The translations under genes and the position numbers were made by a program. Below, piece by piece: positions 20,306-31,098 of a stretch of DNA of 64,000 nt. Numbering within the stretch: the first letter of the stretch is position 1; each line of letters starts with the position of its first letter. This DNA is from Cryphonectria parasitica EP155 (Eukaryota; Ascomycota; Sordariomycetes; Diaporthales; Cryphonectriaceae): positions 2,288,759 through 2,352,758 of the forward strand of contig NW_024468911.1 of the NCBI RefSeq assembly GCF_011745365.1, given 5' to 3'. The notes below the pieces were generated by a model that saw only the letters and a list, made by a program, of their open reading frames with translations, was not told the origin of the DNA and did not search any database.

Positions 20306-21382
20306 TCAGTCTACGTTTCGCTTCGCCATTGGTATCCCCCACCCGTTGCCCACCCCGTTGAGTCCATATCCCAACGGCGTTGCACCGCCCAGCGCGCGGC
20401 CTCTAACCCGACTGGGCAGTACGATACCGAAGAAATACACGCCCGTGATACACGCGCCGGCCAGGAATGACACGAGGCTGTAGAAGACGGTGCTCGTGTA
20501 GATATGGCCGCCGATGCCCTGCCACTCGATCTTGCCCTCCGTCTTGGGCAGCGACGGCGTGGGGAACCAGCGCACGCTGAAGCTCAGGGGCAAAGGGTCG
20601 CCGATGATCAGCTTGCGGGTCCAGCTGCCGGCCATGTGGCTCAGAGGGCTTGTGCTGTACGCGATTCCCGAGTCCAGCACGCCGCTGTCGTGGGGGTGGA
20701 TGTGGTGCTTCGGGGTGCTGTGCAGCAGCACGTTCAGGTGCGTGCTGATGTGCATGTGGCTCGCCTGCAGCGTCCCTGCGAGCGCGAACACCAGCGGTAT
20801 GTACTCCTGCTCGGCGGGCTGCTCGCCGACATACTCAATGTGCGGGGCCGGTCGGGCGGGGAGGCGGCAGGACAGAGGGGCGTCGGAGTGGATGTAGAAC
20901 TCAAGGAGGTGGAAGAAGGGGTCTGAGACCATGGGGATGGTGCAATTGACCTCGCCCTCGATGCCGTAGTGGAACTCGAGGGGTTTCCCAGTCTCTTCAC
21001 ACACGGGGAAAGGGATCCATTGGATCTCGTGGTTCTCGGGGTTCTCGATGTGTTCGCCAGTCTCTCTGTTGGTGTTGAGGAACCAAGGGGAGTCAGTACG
21101 CAGTCGTCCCAGGGAGAGTAGAGATGAGAAGGCCCAAGGCGCAAGAGCGATCGCGCAAACCTTATATGGCTCGTCCACTTCCAGTGTCTCCTTGTCTCTC
21201 AGAGGGTGTGCGGCTTATCGCCAGGGTGTGGAGGGAACTTACGAGCTCCTGTTCATGCACTCAACACTAATAGCAGCGCCATAGTGATATGAAGGAAGCG
21301 AGAGCTGGCTGGCCGGCGACGAGCTCGCTTGCACCACTGCGCTAAAGAGCAGCGCGAGGAGGAGGCCCAGCAATGTCTGCAT
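20306..21382 (-). CDS. conserved fungal type-I membrane protein, secretory pathway
   Basis: Exons 21243..21382 and 20306..21065 on the minus strand (177-bp intron, phase 2) give 299 residues. The N-terminus is a signal peptide (MQTLLGLLLALLFSAVVQA). The lumenal part has CMNRSSETGEHIENP, paired Cys residues and FFHLLEFYIHSDAPLSCRLP. One membrane helix near residues 245-267 (around FYSLVSFLAGACITGVYFFG) is followed by a short basic tail. The long intron has a CTGAC branch near its end and gives the family-like joint NRSSETGEH. A shorter alternative (acceptor at 21198, 45-bp intron) keeps frame but adds 44 residues and lacks a branch site. I recognise the pattern as a widespread uncharacterised fungal protein, not a named one. 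Confidence 0.7.
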
Positions 21383-22185
21383 GGTCAGTCGCGATCTTGC
21401 TCCGGAGCTGGTGACCAAGTGAACTAGGGCTTCCTCCGGTTCATGTTGTGGCAATCTGGGCGGGCGATGGGACGCAAGCAAAAGGGGAGTAGGGCGCAAA
21501 GGAAGAAGAAGAAGAAAAAGAAAGGAAGCACTGAAAGGTCGAAGGATGGATGAACCGAACGAATTGGGAAACGTGGCAATCGGCGCCGGTGCGGCAAGAA
21601 AATAGAACCCACAGCGGGTTTTCAGGGCCGCAGCGCCCAAAGCTCATCACTGTAGTTTACCCTTTGTGGGAAGAGAAGGAAGCTATGGCCTCCGTAATTT
21701 ATAATCTAACACCTTTGGGGAAAGTAAGCTATTCTCTAAAGAAATTTGACAGCTCTTTACAGAAGATTTATCCGCTTCATTCCGCATTTGAGCTTCATAG
21801 CTGTGACCTACATGTATGCTCAAGCCATCCCATCAATATAAAATCAATAAGTCTGTCAGGCTCAACGAGGTTGTAAATATCTTGTGCTTATGGAAGTTAA
21901 TGAGCTCGGTGTAAAATACTTCAGAATTAGGTGCTGCATATCTGCAGCCCAAAGTCCCCAGCACCCCCAGCTCGGTAGGGGTGGACCCCTGTAATTAAGG
22001 GCCCAAGCAACCCCCCACCAACCGCCGATAGGTGTTGGCTACGGGGAGCATGACGCGGTATCAGGCGCGTAGATTGATTTTCAGAACAACGACATCCACT
22101 TTCCAAGTTGCACCACAGCGCTTCGCCGCGACAAAACAACAACGATCCGGTGGCTCATCGCAGGGGCGCCGGCCCAGCGGTGGTC
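21383..22185. other. divergent promoter region
   Basis: Upstream region of the membrane-protein gene (minus) and the Rad26/UvsD gene (plus). Purine-rich tract at about 21475-21535. No gene seen. Confidence 0.5.
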
Positions 22186-24786
22186 ATGGACGACTTCTCA
22201 GACGATGGGTTCGACGAACTCAACGATACGACGCTACAGGAACTTGAGAATCATGCTATCCAGTTTACCCAGGCGCAGAGGTTCGATCAGTCGCAGTCGC
22301 AGGCTCTCAAGGACATTGACGACTACGGTTTGGAGGAGGACGACGACCTGGACGACGCGCTCGTTTTAGACGAGTCTGCGAATGCGCCGGTGCGTCCAGT
22401 TGTCGAGAGACAGACAGGCTCCACAGCCGCGCCCTTTGCCCAAGATGCGCGCCAGCTCCCGAGCCGGAGCTTCCAACAGCCACGATGGCAGCAGCAGCCC
22501 GTTACTGGTGCAAAGCCTCCCACACAGTATTCGACAATACGGAACTCTGGTCCTACCTCCAGCCGATATGCTGCTCCCGGACCCCATATGCCCCTACGAA
22601 TGGGTCCTCCCCCACTTCCCGGCCCAGACCGATACGGTGCTCCTCAGTCGACCTCCTCGTCCTCCTCCTTTCGCCCGGGACACCAGCATCCCCAAGGCCC
22701 GCAACAGCAGGGCGGGGGCGGCGCCATACCGCAGAGCCAGAACAACTTGGTCGAAGCCCTTCAAGCACGTTTGCGGGCCCTCGAAAATGACCTTAACTCG
22801 GCCAGAGGAGAGGTCTCCATCGTCCGATCCAAGTACGAAAAGTCCATTTCAACCCACGAGGCTGAGCTCTCGAGGCTGAAGAAACAGAATGCTGAAGCAC
22901 TCGCAAAGCAACAGCGTCTTGTGGACGCTGCCATCCAGAACGAGAAGACTGCCGCGACCGAGCTGCAGTTCACACGCCAGGATCTGAGGGAGGAGCTGCA
23001 GCGGTCCAAGAAGCAGCGTTCAGAGTCTGGGCAGGCCGGCACGTCAACCCCCAAGAAGAACAAGGCGAATGTGCGCAACAACGTTGCGGACGGTTTCGAC
23101 GATGTAGAGATCCTGCCAAGCCCATCCAAGGCCCAAGGCGGTGCCAAGGGCAAAGGAAAGTCAGCCTCTTTCCCAGGGCCTGGAGAGAGGACACCCAGTA
23201 GGGCCAAGAGGAAACGACCGGCAATAGAGAGCCCCGTGACAGCGTTGGAGGTGGAAGACGATGTGGCCATGGTAGATCCAGCACCTCCTGGTGGCGGTGC
23301 GCAGCCGCCTGGATCAAATCTCCGGTCGACTGCCCTGCCCTATGATCTTCTACGTCTGGTTCTCGATCACGGGGCCATCTACGGCCAGCCCTTGACTTTT
23401 GATCTGCTTGCTCGATACACCTTCCCGTCAGATCCGGACCAGTCCTTTGCGGGCATCATTTTCCAGAAACTACCTTCTCTGGGCGATCCCCAAGACCCTC
23501 TGCGCTTGCTTATCGACTTTTGCAACATGATCATTGACCTCTGGGATCAATGCTTGAAAGAAAAATACTATGAGCCCATCTTTGACCTTGCATCGCTTGT
23601 CACCTTCATCTTACAACTCAACACAATACCAGTGGCGCCCTACATCACCTCGACGTTGATACCTGTGGCGCAGACTACCATCCTGCTTCTCGCGGTCCCT
23701 CGATTCGAAAGTGTGAACGGCGACCTCTCCACAAGCCTGGACGAGAAGATTCCGCACCTCATCCTCAATATCGATACCGAAGGCACCCTCCAGCTCATGT
23801 ACCTTACGGCTCTTGGCTGTGTCGACTCCTATTTGCTCAACCCCGAGTACCCTTTGGACCTCGGCCCCGATCGTGACTCGCCACAGAGACTCTATTGGAA
23901 GATGGTGGAGATAGACTTCGTGCTTGCCATGATCTCACATAAACAACCGCACGACGAGTTCCTCAGGATTCTCAGGCTACTATGCACATCCTGTCTTCCC
24001 GACTCCATCGGTCCCATCACAGGCAAAGAGGCTCGTGATCCGGTCTTCGTGGCACAGGCCCTCATTGAGCGCGTGAGCAAGGTCATGCACATGCCTCACC
24101 TGTGGGTGACGCCCGCCGATTCGGCTGGGGCCTATGGACATCGGCAGTGCCTTGTTCGGCTGGAGGCCTTGAGGACGCTGATGGCCTTTGCGCAGTCGCC
24201 CTTCGGTGCAAAACAGATGGTATTCAGCGACGTCGCCATACCAAGGCTGGTGAATGTATTGTGCGGCGCTATTGATGCGCTGTATAATATGGACGTACCA
24301 GTCAAGCTTTTCCAGCCAACAGATGATGATTCCGAGGGTGAGGCGGCAGAAGCCTCCAATGAAATGGCAGCAGATGTAGACATGATTTACAAAGTCCCCA
24401 AGGAGACGACCAGACCACCAGCTGAAGACACCAACACCAACCCATTCTCAGCCACCAGTGAAGAGACCCTTGATCCCAATCCCACACCGCTTCTATACAC
24501 GCTCATCTCCTCCATCGTCCTCCTGCTGCACGCGCTGGTGACAGACCCGTCGACCTCGGCACACATCGACATGCGCGCCAAGCTGTCAACATCGCATGGC
24601 GCGTCCCAGAAGTACCTGCTGGCGTTGTCGCGTCTCAATTACGTTGAAGAGGACCTGATTCTGGAGGCGGGAATCGACCCGGTCACCTGTGACCGAGCAG
24701 CTGATCTCTTGGAAGTAGCCATCACCCCGGTTGAGGCGGAAGGGGTCGAGGAGGTATTCCAGCCGGCAGAGGAGGCATTTGGTTAA
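22186..24786 (+). CDS. uvsD: DNA-damage checkpoint protein, ATRIP homologue (Rad26/UvsD)
   Basis: Single exon, 866 residues from ATG 22186. An in-frame upstream ATG at 22108 exists, but MDDFSDDGFDEL is the conserved start of this family. The acidic N-terminus with LQELENHAIQFTQAQ is the expected RPA-interaction region. A Pro/Gln-rich linker follows, then a coiled coil at about residues 184-290 (LVEALQARLRALENDLNSA) for dimerisation. Next come a basic segment (PSRAKRKRPA) and a long helical C-terminal half of the HEAT-like type that binds the ATR kinase. Fungal UvsD/Rad26/Ddc2/Lcd1 brings the ATR kinase (UvsB/Mec1) to RPA-coated single-stranded DNA in the replication and damage checkpoint. Nothing is broken. 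Confidence 0.88.
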   Translation: MDDFSDDGFDELNDTTLQELENHAIQFTQAQRFDQSQSQALKDIDDYGLEEDDDLDDALVLDESANAPVRPVVERQTGSTAAPFAQDARQLPSRSFQQPRWQQQPVTGAKPPTQYSTIRNSGPTSSRYAAPGPHMPLRMGPPPLPGPDRYGAPQSTSSSSSFRPGHQHPQGPQQQGGGGAIPQSQNNLVEALQARLRALENDLNSARGEVSIVRSKYEKSISTHEAELSRLKKQNAEALAKQQRLVDAAIQNEKTAATELQFTRQDLREELQRSKKQRSESGQAGTSTPKKNKANVRNNVADGFDDVEILPSPSKAQGGAKGKGKSASFPGPGERTPSRAKRKRPAIESPVTALEVEDDVAMVDPAPPGGGAQPPGSNLRSTALPYDLLRLVLDHGAIYGQPLTFDLLARYTFPSDPDQSFAGIIFQKLPSLGDPQDPLRLLIDFCNMIIDLWDQCLKEKYYEPIFDLASLVTFILQLNTIPVAPYITSTLIPVAQTTILLLAVPRFESVNGDLSTSLDEKIPHLILNIDTEGTLQLMYLTALGCVDSYLLNPEYPLDLGPDRDSPQRLYWKMVEIDFVLAMISHKQPHDEFLRILRLLCTSCLPDSIGPITGKEARDPVFVAQALIERVSKVMHMPHLWVTPADSAGAYGHRQCLVRLEALRTLMAFAQSPFGAKQMVFSDVAIPRLVNVLCGAIDALYNMDVPVKLFQPTDDDSEGEAAEASNEMAADVDMIYKVPKETTRPPAEDTNTNPFSATSEETLDPNPTPLLYTLISSIVLLLHALVTDPSTSAHIDMRAKLSTSHGASQKYLLALSRLNYVEEDLILEAGIDPVTCDRAADLLEVAITPVEAEGVEEVFQPAEEAFG

Positions 24787-25240
24787 CGGCCCCAAGGCCA
24801 GCCGTTGCGGCACGGTTCTTGATTAATCTGGCGCGCCGATGGTAGTAGGAAAGAAGTATGCTTGATGTGTTTTATGAGGTATGACGGCATGCGAATGTGG
24901 TATCACTGTCTCCTTCTGGTTTGGCTACGTGAGACGTATAGCTGGACACATCTCTTGTTCTTCCTATCAATGTTGCATATCAGAGACAGCAATTCACAAG
25001 AAGCTCAACGTGGATTATTCATGGTTGGGAATATAATTCGTTTCAATTCATTAGAGGGCAACAAGAGGAGATATGTCTAATGGGGCGCCTAGAAGCCACA
25101 TCTTCTATAGACAACATATTCTTCCATCCGCCATCCTGTCATCTCGATCTGACGCATCACACGGAAATACAAGAACACGCACAGTAGTTACAGGTCCCTC
25201 ACGTTCGTCTTCCGCTCACGATCTTATTTTTAGCTCTCTA
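24787..25240. other. convergent 3' region
   Basis: Between the UvsD stop and the HsbA stop. AT-rich, no gene seen. Confidence 0.5.
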
Positions 25241-26005
25241 TCAGCGCGTCTTGCGACGAGTCACGCTGCTTCCACTAGCAGTAGCAGAGGCATCCGACGA
25301 CGCAGCAACAGCCGCAGCGGTCGCCGGTGTAGTAGTCGCCGCAGAACCGCATGCCGCAATTGCCTATATCATGATTTTTAGTAACCAAGGCGAGAGAGGG
25401 GAGAAGAGAACAAGAATCACAAAAGAAGCACTAAAACAAAAACAAAAAAAAGGAAGAAAAAAAAGGGGCCTACTTACGTCAGCCATGTTCTTCATGTTCT
25501 GCATTATTCCCCCCGAAAAGTCCGACTGCAACACAGTGACACGCTGCATGTTACCCTCGACATCATCCACGCCGGTCATGGTCAGGTTGCCCGCGAGGCT
25601 CAGCTCGGCCATCTGCGCATTCGCGATGACCCCCAGCCCCGGCGTGGCGGCGTTCCCGGCGGGCATGATGGCCTGGTTCGTCTTGCGGATGCTGACGCCG
25701 TTGTTGAGGACCTGCAGCATTGCGGTGCGTGCCTGGCCCCAGGCAGCCTGGTCGACAGGCGGGGTGGCGGTGAGGATGAGCGTCATCTTGTTGGCTATGG
25801 AGACCTGCGCCTGCTGGTTGGCTATGTTCAGGGCGATGCCCTGGGCTAGGATGGAGGCCTGGGCACAAGTCGTTTCTTGGGCGGTGGTGTTCGACGATTG
25901 TCTGGCTGCTAGGCGGACGGCGGCGAAGTGGTCGTCCCGGCCGGCCGCATAGGCATAGGCCGAGACGGCGGCCAGGAGGACTTGGAGGAGCTTGGAGAAA
26001 TGCAT
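25241..26005 (-). CDS. HsbA-type secreted hydrophobic-surface-binding/cell-wall protein
   Basis: Exons 25478..26005 and 25241..25363 on the minus strand (114-bp intron, phase 0) give 216 residues. A signal peptide (MHFSKLLQVLLAAVSAYAYA) is followed by an alpha-helical Ala/Gln/Asn-rich domain at about residues 30-175, with IQ/AN repeats and the LTATPPVD segment of the HsbA (PF12296) family. A Ser/Thr/Ala-rich tail encoded mostly by exon 2 contains one Cys and ends in RRKTR; it is likely O-glycosylated. HsbA of Aspergillus oryzae adsorbs to hydrophobic polymer surfaces and recruits cutinase-type enzymes; related galactomannoproteins sit in the wall. No GPI signal is evident. Family call is good. 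Confidence 0.82.
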
Positions 26006-27492
26006 TATGAAAATAAAGAAAGAAAGAAAAAAAATAGGAGGATGTTGATGCTGAATATGAATTAGGGTATCTTGAAAAGGGGTCGAGTGGCTTTTGTTGC
26101 TGATGGGATGCCGAATGAGTAACAGCAAATGGACAGGAATGGCAATAATAAAGACAATATTGTCCAGACGAGCCTGCTCGCTGGGAGGTAAGGGAGCCAG
26201 ACACACAAGGATAAGAAAGACGCGATGAAATACAGATGTATTCAAGTCTGGCACATCATCTGATTGCGACTGAAGTCTGCTGCGAGCACTTCACATATAT
26301 ATACACATCATTCGGTCTCGACGTCAGTTGAACGCAATGACCATTCTTCTCAAGTTGCGCCTCCTCCTCCTCCTCCTCCTCCTCCTTCCCCTCCCCACGA
26401 ATTAAGCTATCGGATCCCAAAGAGCCTGTGTTACTGATGAGCTTCGCAACCAGACTTGGCATCTTCCAAGATTGAAGGTTGAGTAGTATTTGCCATAGAG
26501 TTCAGTCCTCTGTGTAGTGTGGTATTGCAACAGCTTGAAAAGGTGAGACAAAAGTATCGAGGGCGTCCTGTGCGGTCGCTCGCAGATAATTACAGGATCA
26601 GTTCATATTCATCTTCCAACTTCCACGCTGCCTTGTTTTGGGTTCAATTTGCTCGCAAATGTTTCCCACCATAATGCTCCGAATGACGGCGGCTGGATGA
26701 CATCCATCAATGATCATGATCAGACCAGATTTTATTGTTCCGCGTTGCTCTAGTCTGAATTGCGTAGATCAATGGAAGCCCAAGGTGCAGTTGTCCCAAC
26801 ATCTCGTCTGTGCGCAAACATGTGTAGGTAAGAGGTCGGTTTGAACCTTAAAAATAAATCAGGCCGGGGTTCCAGCCAAGGCAGGCTTTTCCATGCGATC
26901 ACTTGCCGCATTCTGAGAACCCTAAATGTTCGCAAGGCTAGTCCGTGTTTGTTGGTTTGGTCCTGCGCCATTCAAAGTTTCGTAGTTTCGCCAAGCTGCG
27001 TGCGTGCTCGACAGCTGTTTCGCATCGCTGAGCAAGACCCCGGGGTTCATGGACACCACTCTCATTGGTTGAGTTGTATCAACCCCAACGGAGGTATTGA
27101 TCTCACGGACATGAGGACGGGCGAATGTGTCAATGTCAGGTGTGGCAGACGAGGGGAATTGCCCCTTTGTCCATTTACAGAGTTTAAGTCTCTGGCGGTT
27201 CGCAGCCGAGTCAATCACCTCTTCGATTGCAGCGCAGCTTCCAATTTCCGCTCAGCCCGTGGAAGCGATGAGTACCGGCCCTCGGATTCCGAACTGTTCA
27301 GCGCACATCTCAGCGTCGGTCTTGGCTCGAGTTGAAGACAGCAACGGATGCAGCCAGTGTTTCGTTCGGTAGCCCAGCCGCCCCGCATCATTGTGGTGGT
27401 GCTGAGGTTGTCCAGTTTCTTCAACGTTACTATAGTAATGCAGAACTTTGGTTGAGGTTCCGTCACGAAGGATAAGTGTTTCCAAACAAGGT
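26006..27492. other. intergenic region
   Basis: Promoter of the HsbA gene at the left with a TATATATA-like stretch near 26297, and a CTC trinucleotide run at 26361-26386. Overlapping open frames at 26840-27540 on both strands have no recognised domain. No gene is supported. Confidence 0.45.
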
Positions 27493-28218
27493 TCAACGCA
27501 CGGTTGGGGCCCTGTTTTCAAGGGTGCTGTCGCCAGTCGCATCTCCTATCGGCGGTGCACCATTGGCATCTCCTTCCTCGTACGTCTTCCATCGATACTC
27601 CCTCTCGATGCCGCCGCGTCGCTGAGCAGTGTCGCAGAGCTCGGGATTCCCACACTCGCACTCACCACTAGCTCTCAGCCACCGGTATGTGATGCTCCAC
27701 CTATCCTCACGCGTCCGTACCGTACCATCAGGGAGGGTGTCCGTCTTGCGCTTCTTGATGCCATGCGTCCAGTGCAGCCTTGAGTCGCCCGACATCTTCA
27801 TCAAACTGCGCGGCTTGAGGTCCACGTCGACGCGGCGGTCGCCCCTGCGAAACTGCATCAAGACAGGTGAGCCCAGAGACAGCGAGTAGAGCTGGTCATA
27901 GGCAGAGTGGGTGTCGACGTGAGGCGGGATGCCCGCGCCTGGTGGGTAGTACTGCAGGCAGACCTGCTCTGGAGGGCGGCCCTCGTATGTTGGGATGAGT
28001 GGTTTCAGCCAGTTTGGGAACTCCTTGTAAGGGATGTCTGGGTCGACGCCAAAGGTCTTATAATCGAAGGTATAGCCATAGTGCAAGGAGATTCGCCCTG
28101 TGCGGTCAGGCCATTCGAGCTCGTTGTGGAAAATTTGCACGAGTTTTTCCTCATGCTGCGGCGAGACAAAGTCTTCCTGCCAGAGAATTCCGTGCGGCTC
28201 CAAAGGTAGTTCTTCCAT
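27493..28218 (-). CDS. AlkB-like 2-oxoglutarate/Fe(II) dioxygenase
   Basis: Single exon, 241 residues from ATG 28218. The AlkB core is complete. The iron ligands are HVD (H100, D102) and a distal His in LHWTHGI; the 2-oxoglutarate-binding part of the motif is RWSITYR (R173, R179). The substrate-side strand EQVCLQYYPPGAGIPPHVDTH resembles ALKBH8-type tRNA dioxygenases, but the RRM and methyltransferase parts of animal ALKBH8 are absent. Fungal stand-alone members are of uncertain substrate: tRNA wobble uridine or alkylated nucleic acid are possibilities. A small Cys-rich patch near the C-terminus (CECGNPELC) could bind a metal. A double telobox motif lies 150 bases upstream. Confidence 0.87.
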   Translation of the reverse strand: MEELPLEPHGILWQEDFVSPQHEEKLVQIFHNELEWPDRTGRISLHYGYTFDYKTFGVDPDIPYKEFPNWLKPLIPTYEGRPPEQVCLQYYPPGAGIPPHVDTHSAYDQLYSLSLGSPVLMQFRRGDRRVDVDLKPRSLMKMSGDSRLHWTHGIKKRKTDTLPDGTVRTREDRWSITYRWLRASGECECGNPELCDTAQRRGGIEREYRWKTYEEGDANGAPPIGDATGDSTLENRAPTVR

Positions 28219-29390
28219 CACAACGAGAGCAAGAGCTTTCTTTACTTAGACAATGTGTTGGAGAACCTGGTAGGACTTTTATCACAGGGGGGAAACTTCT
28301 TGGTTGTACATGGCAAGTGAATTCATTGGACGCCACTTCTGCTTCAGAATTAAACCTCAGCCGACCCATCAACCCTAACCCTCTTCATAGGGAAAATGTC
28401 AGACGCCCAAATGTTCCGAGCAACAACAGCCTGCTGAGAATGTTCGATTATTGATATAAGAATAGACGTAGTGGAGAATTCGGCTATGCCTGTCGTTTCT
28501 TACCAGTAAGGACTACAGTCTGTCATGCGAGCCTCAGCCTGTGTTATCTTAGCGGCCAGCATCACTCATCCATCTCAGTTCCCTCTCAGAAGGTAATGAA
28601 CATCAGAGGGCAAGTTTTTCAGATTATCCGGGCAAGCCCCTATACAACCAATCATCTAAAGCCCGAGACTTCTATTTGTCGAGGTCCTCAACACGAGATC
28701 AATGCTGTCCACCTTGCGGATTTCATCAGAATGCCAACTTTCAGCTGAGGTATCTCATATTTTGTCGGCCCTTCACGCCCTGACAGCATGTATTAAATTG
28801 CTCTTTGGACACTTGTCCAGCTGGGCTACACCTGCTGCTGAGCCGTGTTATGTCACTCGGGCTGACCGATGAGACTGGTCACTCCAACATCTCTCCTGTA
28901 ATATTAATTGTAGACTATGAGTTTCTACGTGTCGCCCTGGCAGGAATTGAGTACAGTAGCTTTAGTGAACACCATCCACCATCACTTGATATTGTACCTC
29001 TTTATCTCTGAGCATTGTGCTACAGCGTCCACGAATTTGATTGGCTGTCACGCAAGGCGGTCGTACTGAATTGCTTCTGTTACCTTTGTGCTCTTGACAC
29101 AATGTCTTACAGCCTCGCGTGGAACGGCCCTTGGGTTTCCGATAGGGCTTCGTGGAAAGCGATGCCTCAGATATTGTTCCGGTTGTCACAATGTCCCTGT
29201 TCGTATTGACAAGATATCAAAAACGTTCAATATGGGCACGAACATAAATCATTGCTTCTTCCTCTCTTTTCATTTGCACTGAGTTCATCAATCTTTCAAA
29301 CTCAGTCTCTTTTGTATCATAGCCAGGAAAATCCTCTTTTCTCAATTATCCGAACCCTCGGCACGTCCCTCGATTGAATAGGTGCTCATC
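28219..29390. other. divergent promoter region
   Basis: Upstream of the AlkB-like gene (minus) and of the aspartic protease gene (plus). Contains the telobox motif at 28371-28382. No gene seen. Confidence 0.5.
28371..28382 (-). promoter_or_regulatory. telobox-like motif AGGGTTAGGGTT
   Basis: On the minus strand, the same 12 bases as at 14041-14052, 150 bases upstream of the AlkB-like start. Confidence 0.4.
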
Positions 29391-30729
29391 ATGAGACGCC
29401 TCATCTTCGCCATCATGTCCTTGGCCGTGTCTTCTACCTCTCAGGCCTCCTACATCAATGCGCCCTTGACGGACTGGATCAAGAATGGGCACACCGATCT
29501 CCAGTGGTATACAACCATCTCGGTCGGCACGCCTCCACGAAATTTGTAAGTTGAAAAAAAAAATTGTGGCAATAGTTGCTGCCAGTCATGTTGGAGACTA
29601 ACGCCTGTGATACACTCTGTCTCCTAGTACGGTCCTCATCGATACCGGCTCACACAACCTGATTCTCCCAGAGATTAACTGCACCACCTGCCCTTCTAGC
29701 CAGAGGCAGTTCGACCCTACGGCATCCTCTACCTTCTCCTGGTCGGCTCTTGGTGAATCGAATCCCAGGTTCAGCACAGGCGGCGACACAGTTCCCCTCG
29801 CAGAACCCCAAGGCGCACAGTGCCGCTGGGCCGTCGACGATGTGTCCATGCAGGGGCTGACCGCCCCATCCTTCACATTCCTCCTGTGCCATGAAGAAGA
29901 CGAAGCCATGACGACGCAGCCTGGGATCGACGGAATACTCGGCCTCGGCCTCAACGGTACGCAGCCGGAGTCGTTCCAGTACGCCTTGTACAATGCAGCG
30001 CTGCTGAGTAGTGGAGTCTTCATCCTGTACATGCCATCAGGCAAGTTCAAGGGCGGACAGCTTGTCATGGGAACTAAGGATACGTCCAAGCTCGAGGTGG
30101 AAACGGTCTGGCTCTCTCTGAATCGGGAGCTATCTGCTACTCACTCGCAGTGGACCATGAATATGCAGACCATCTTCATCAACGGGCAGCAGCTGGTAGT
30201 CCACAGCCCCAATACCACCTCGTCGTCGAGTGCGAAGACCCCATATCCGCAAAGTCTAGTCCAGGCCTTGGACACGGGTACGTCCTTCATCATGGCCCCT
30301 GACAACGCGACGGCTGCCGCCTTGTACGCCCAGATCTCCCCAAAGATCTACCAGATTGATCCTGTCGGTACATGGGGGTGCTCCTGTAAGGACATGGAGG
30401 CAATTGTCAAGTCTGGTGCGGAACTTACGTTCCTGCTTGGATATGACAGCGACGAGACGCAGATGAACGTCACCATCCCGAGCAGCGTGTTCAATCTCGG
30501 CCCGTACCCTGGAACGGATGACATTTGTCAGGCTGTGGTCAACAACTGGCAAGACGGGGTCTTTTATAATGGCATCGGCTTGTGGGAGCTTGGATCGCCG
30601 ATGTTGAAGAACTATGTGACGGCGTGGGACGGCCTTGGCTTACGGGTCGGCTTCGCTCCGCTGCACGTGTCGGCGTCAGTACACTCGTCGACTGGCTCGG
30701 TGGCGGCTCCCACAGCACGCAGATCATGA
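29391..30729 (+). CDS. secreted pepsin-type aspartic protease (A1 family)
   Basis: Exons 29391..29545 and 29628..30729 (82-bp intron, phase 2) give 418 residues. The N-terminus MRRLIFAIMSLAVSSTSQA is a signal peptide. Both catalytic Asp motifs are present: FTVLIDTGS (Asp57) and ALDTGTS (Asp267). YTTISVGTPP precedes the first motif and GIDGILGLG marks the middle of the N-lobe. The first Asp lies unusually close to the signal peptide, so the usual long propeptide is very short or missing. Several Asn-X-Ser/Thr sites fit secretion. The C-terminal ~25 residues are Ser/Ala/Thr-rich, with no clear GPI signal. Likely an extracellular peptidase. Confidence 0.88.
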
Positions 30730-31098
30730 ACCACCCTCATGCTAAACCTTCATTGGAGAGTGGTACTCTGAGGGGCAGAAAGGGCTCAGAGGTAGTATTC
30801 AATGAATTTGCGATGGCGAGACAGGCATAGATGATTAGGGGCGTAATTAATTAATTGGTGATGGCATGGAGGTGATCCAATGAGGGAGCAAGAAAAATGA
30901 GCGTGTGTAAAGTACATGTAAAAGTAATGCGATTTAATTTCCTATCGTGTATTGATACATGATTGATACTCATGAGAAACCTTCCAGAGACAGACATGAC
31001 GCCCATACGCCAGGAATTCACACCATTTTCCACTTAATATTTTGACTCGTGCATACCGGTACACCATCCGGACAGGTCTCATTTTCCACAGCATCATC
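30730..31098. other. convergent 3' region
   Basis: AT-rich spacer between the protease and the SDR stop codons. No gene seen. Confidence 0.5.

Noticed and set aside
22108..22185. Longer N-terminus for UvsD from an upstream ATG
   Set aside because: The conserved family start MDDFSDDG begins at 22186; the upstream residues look like translated leader.
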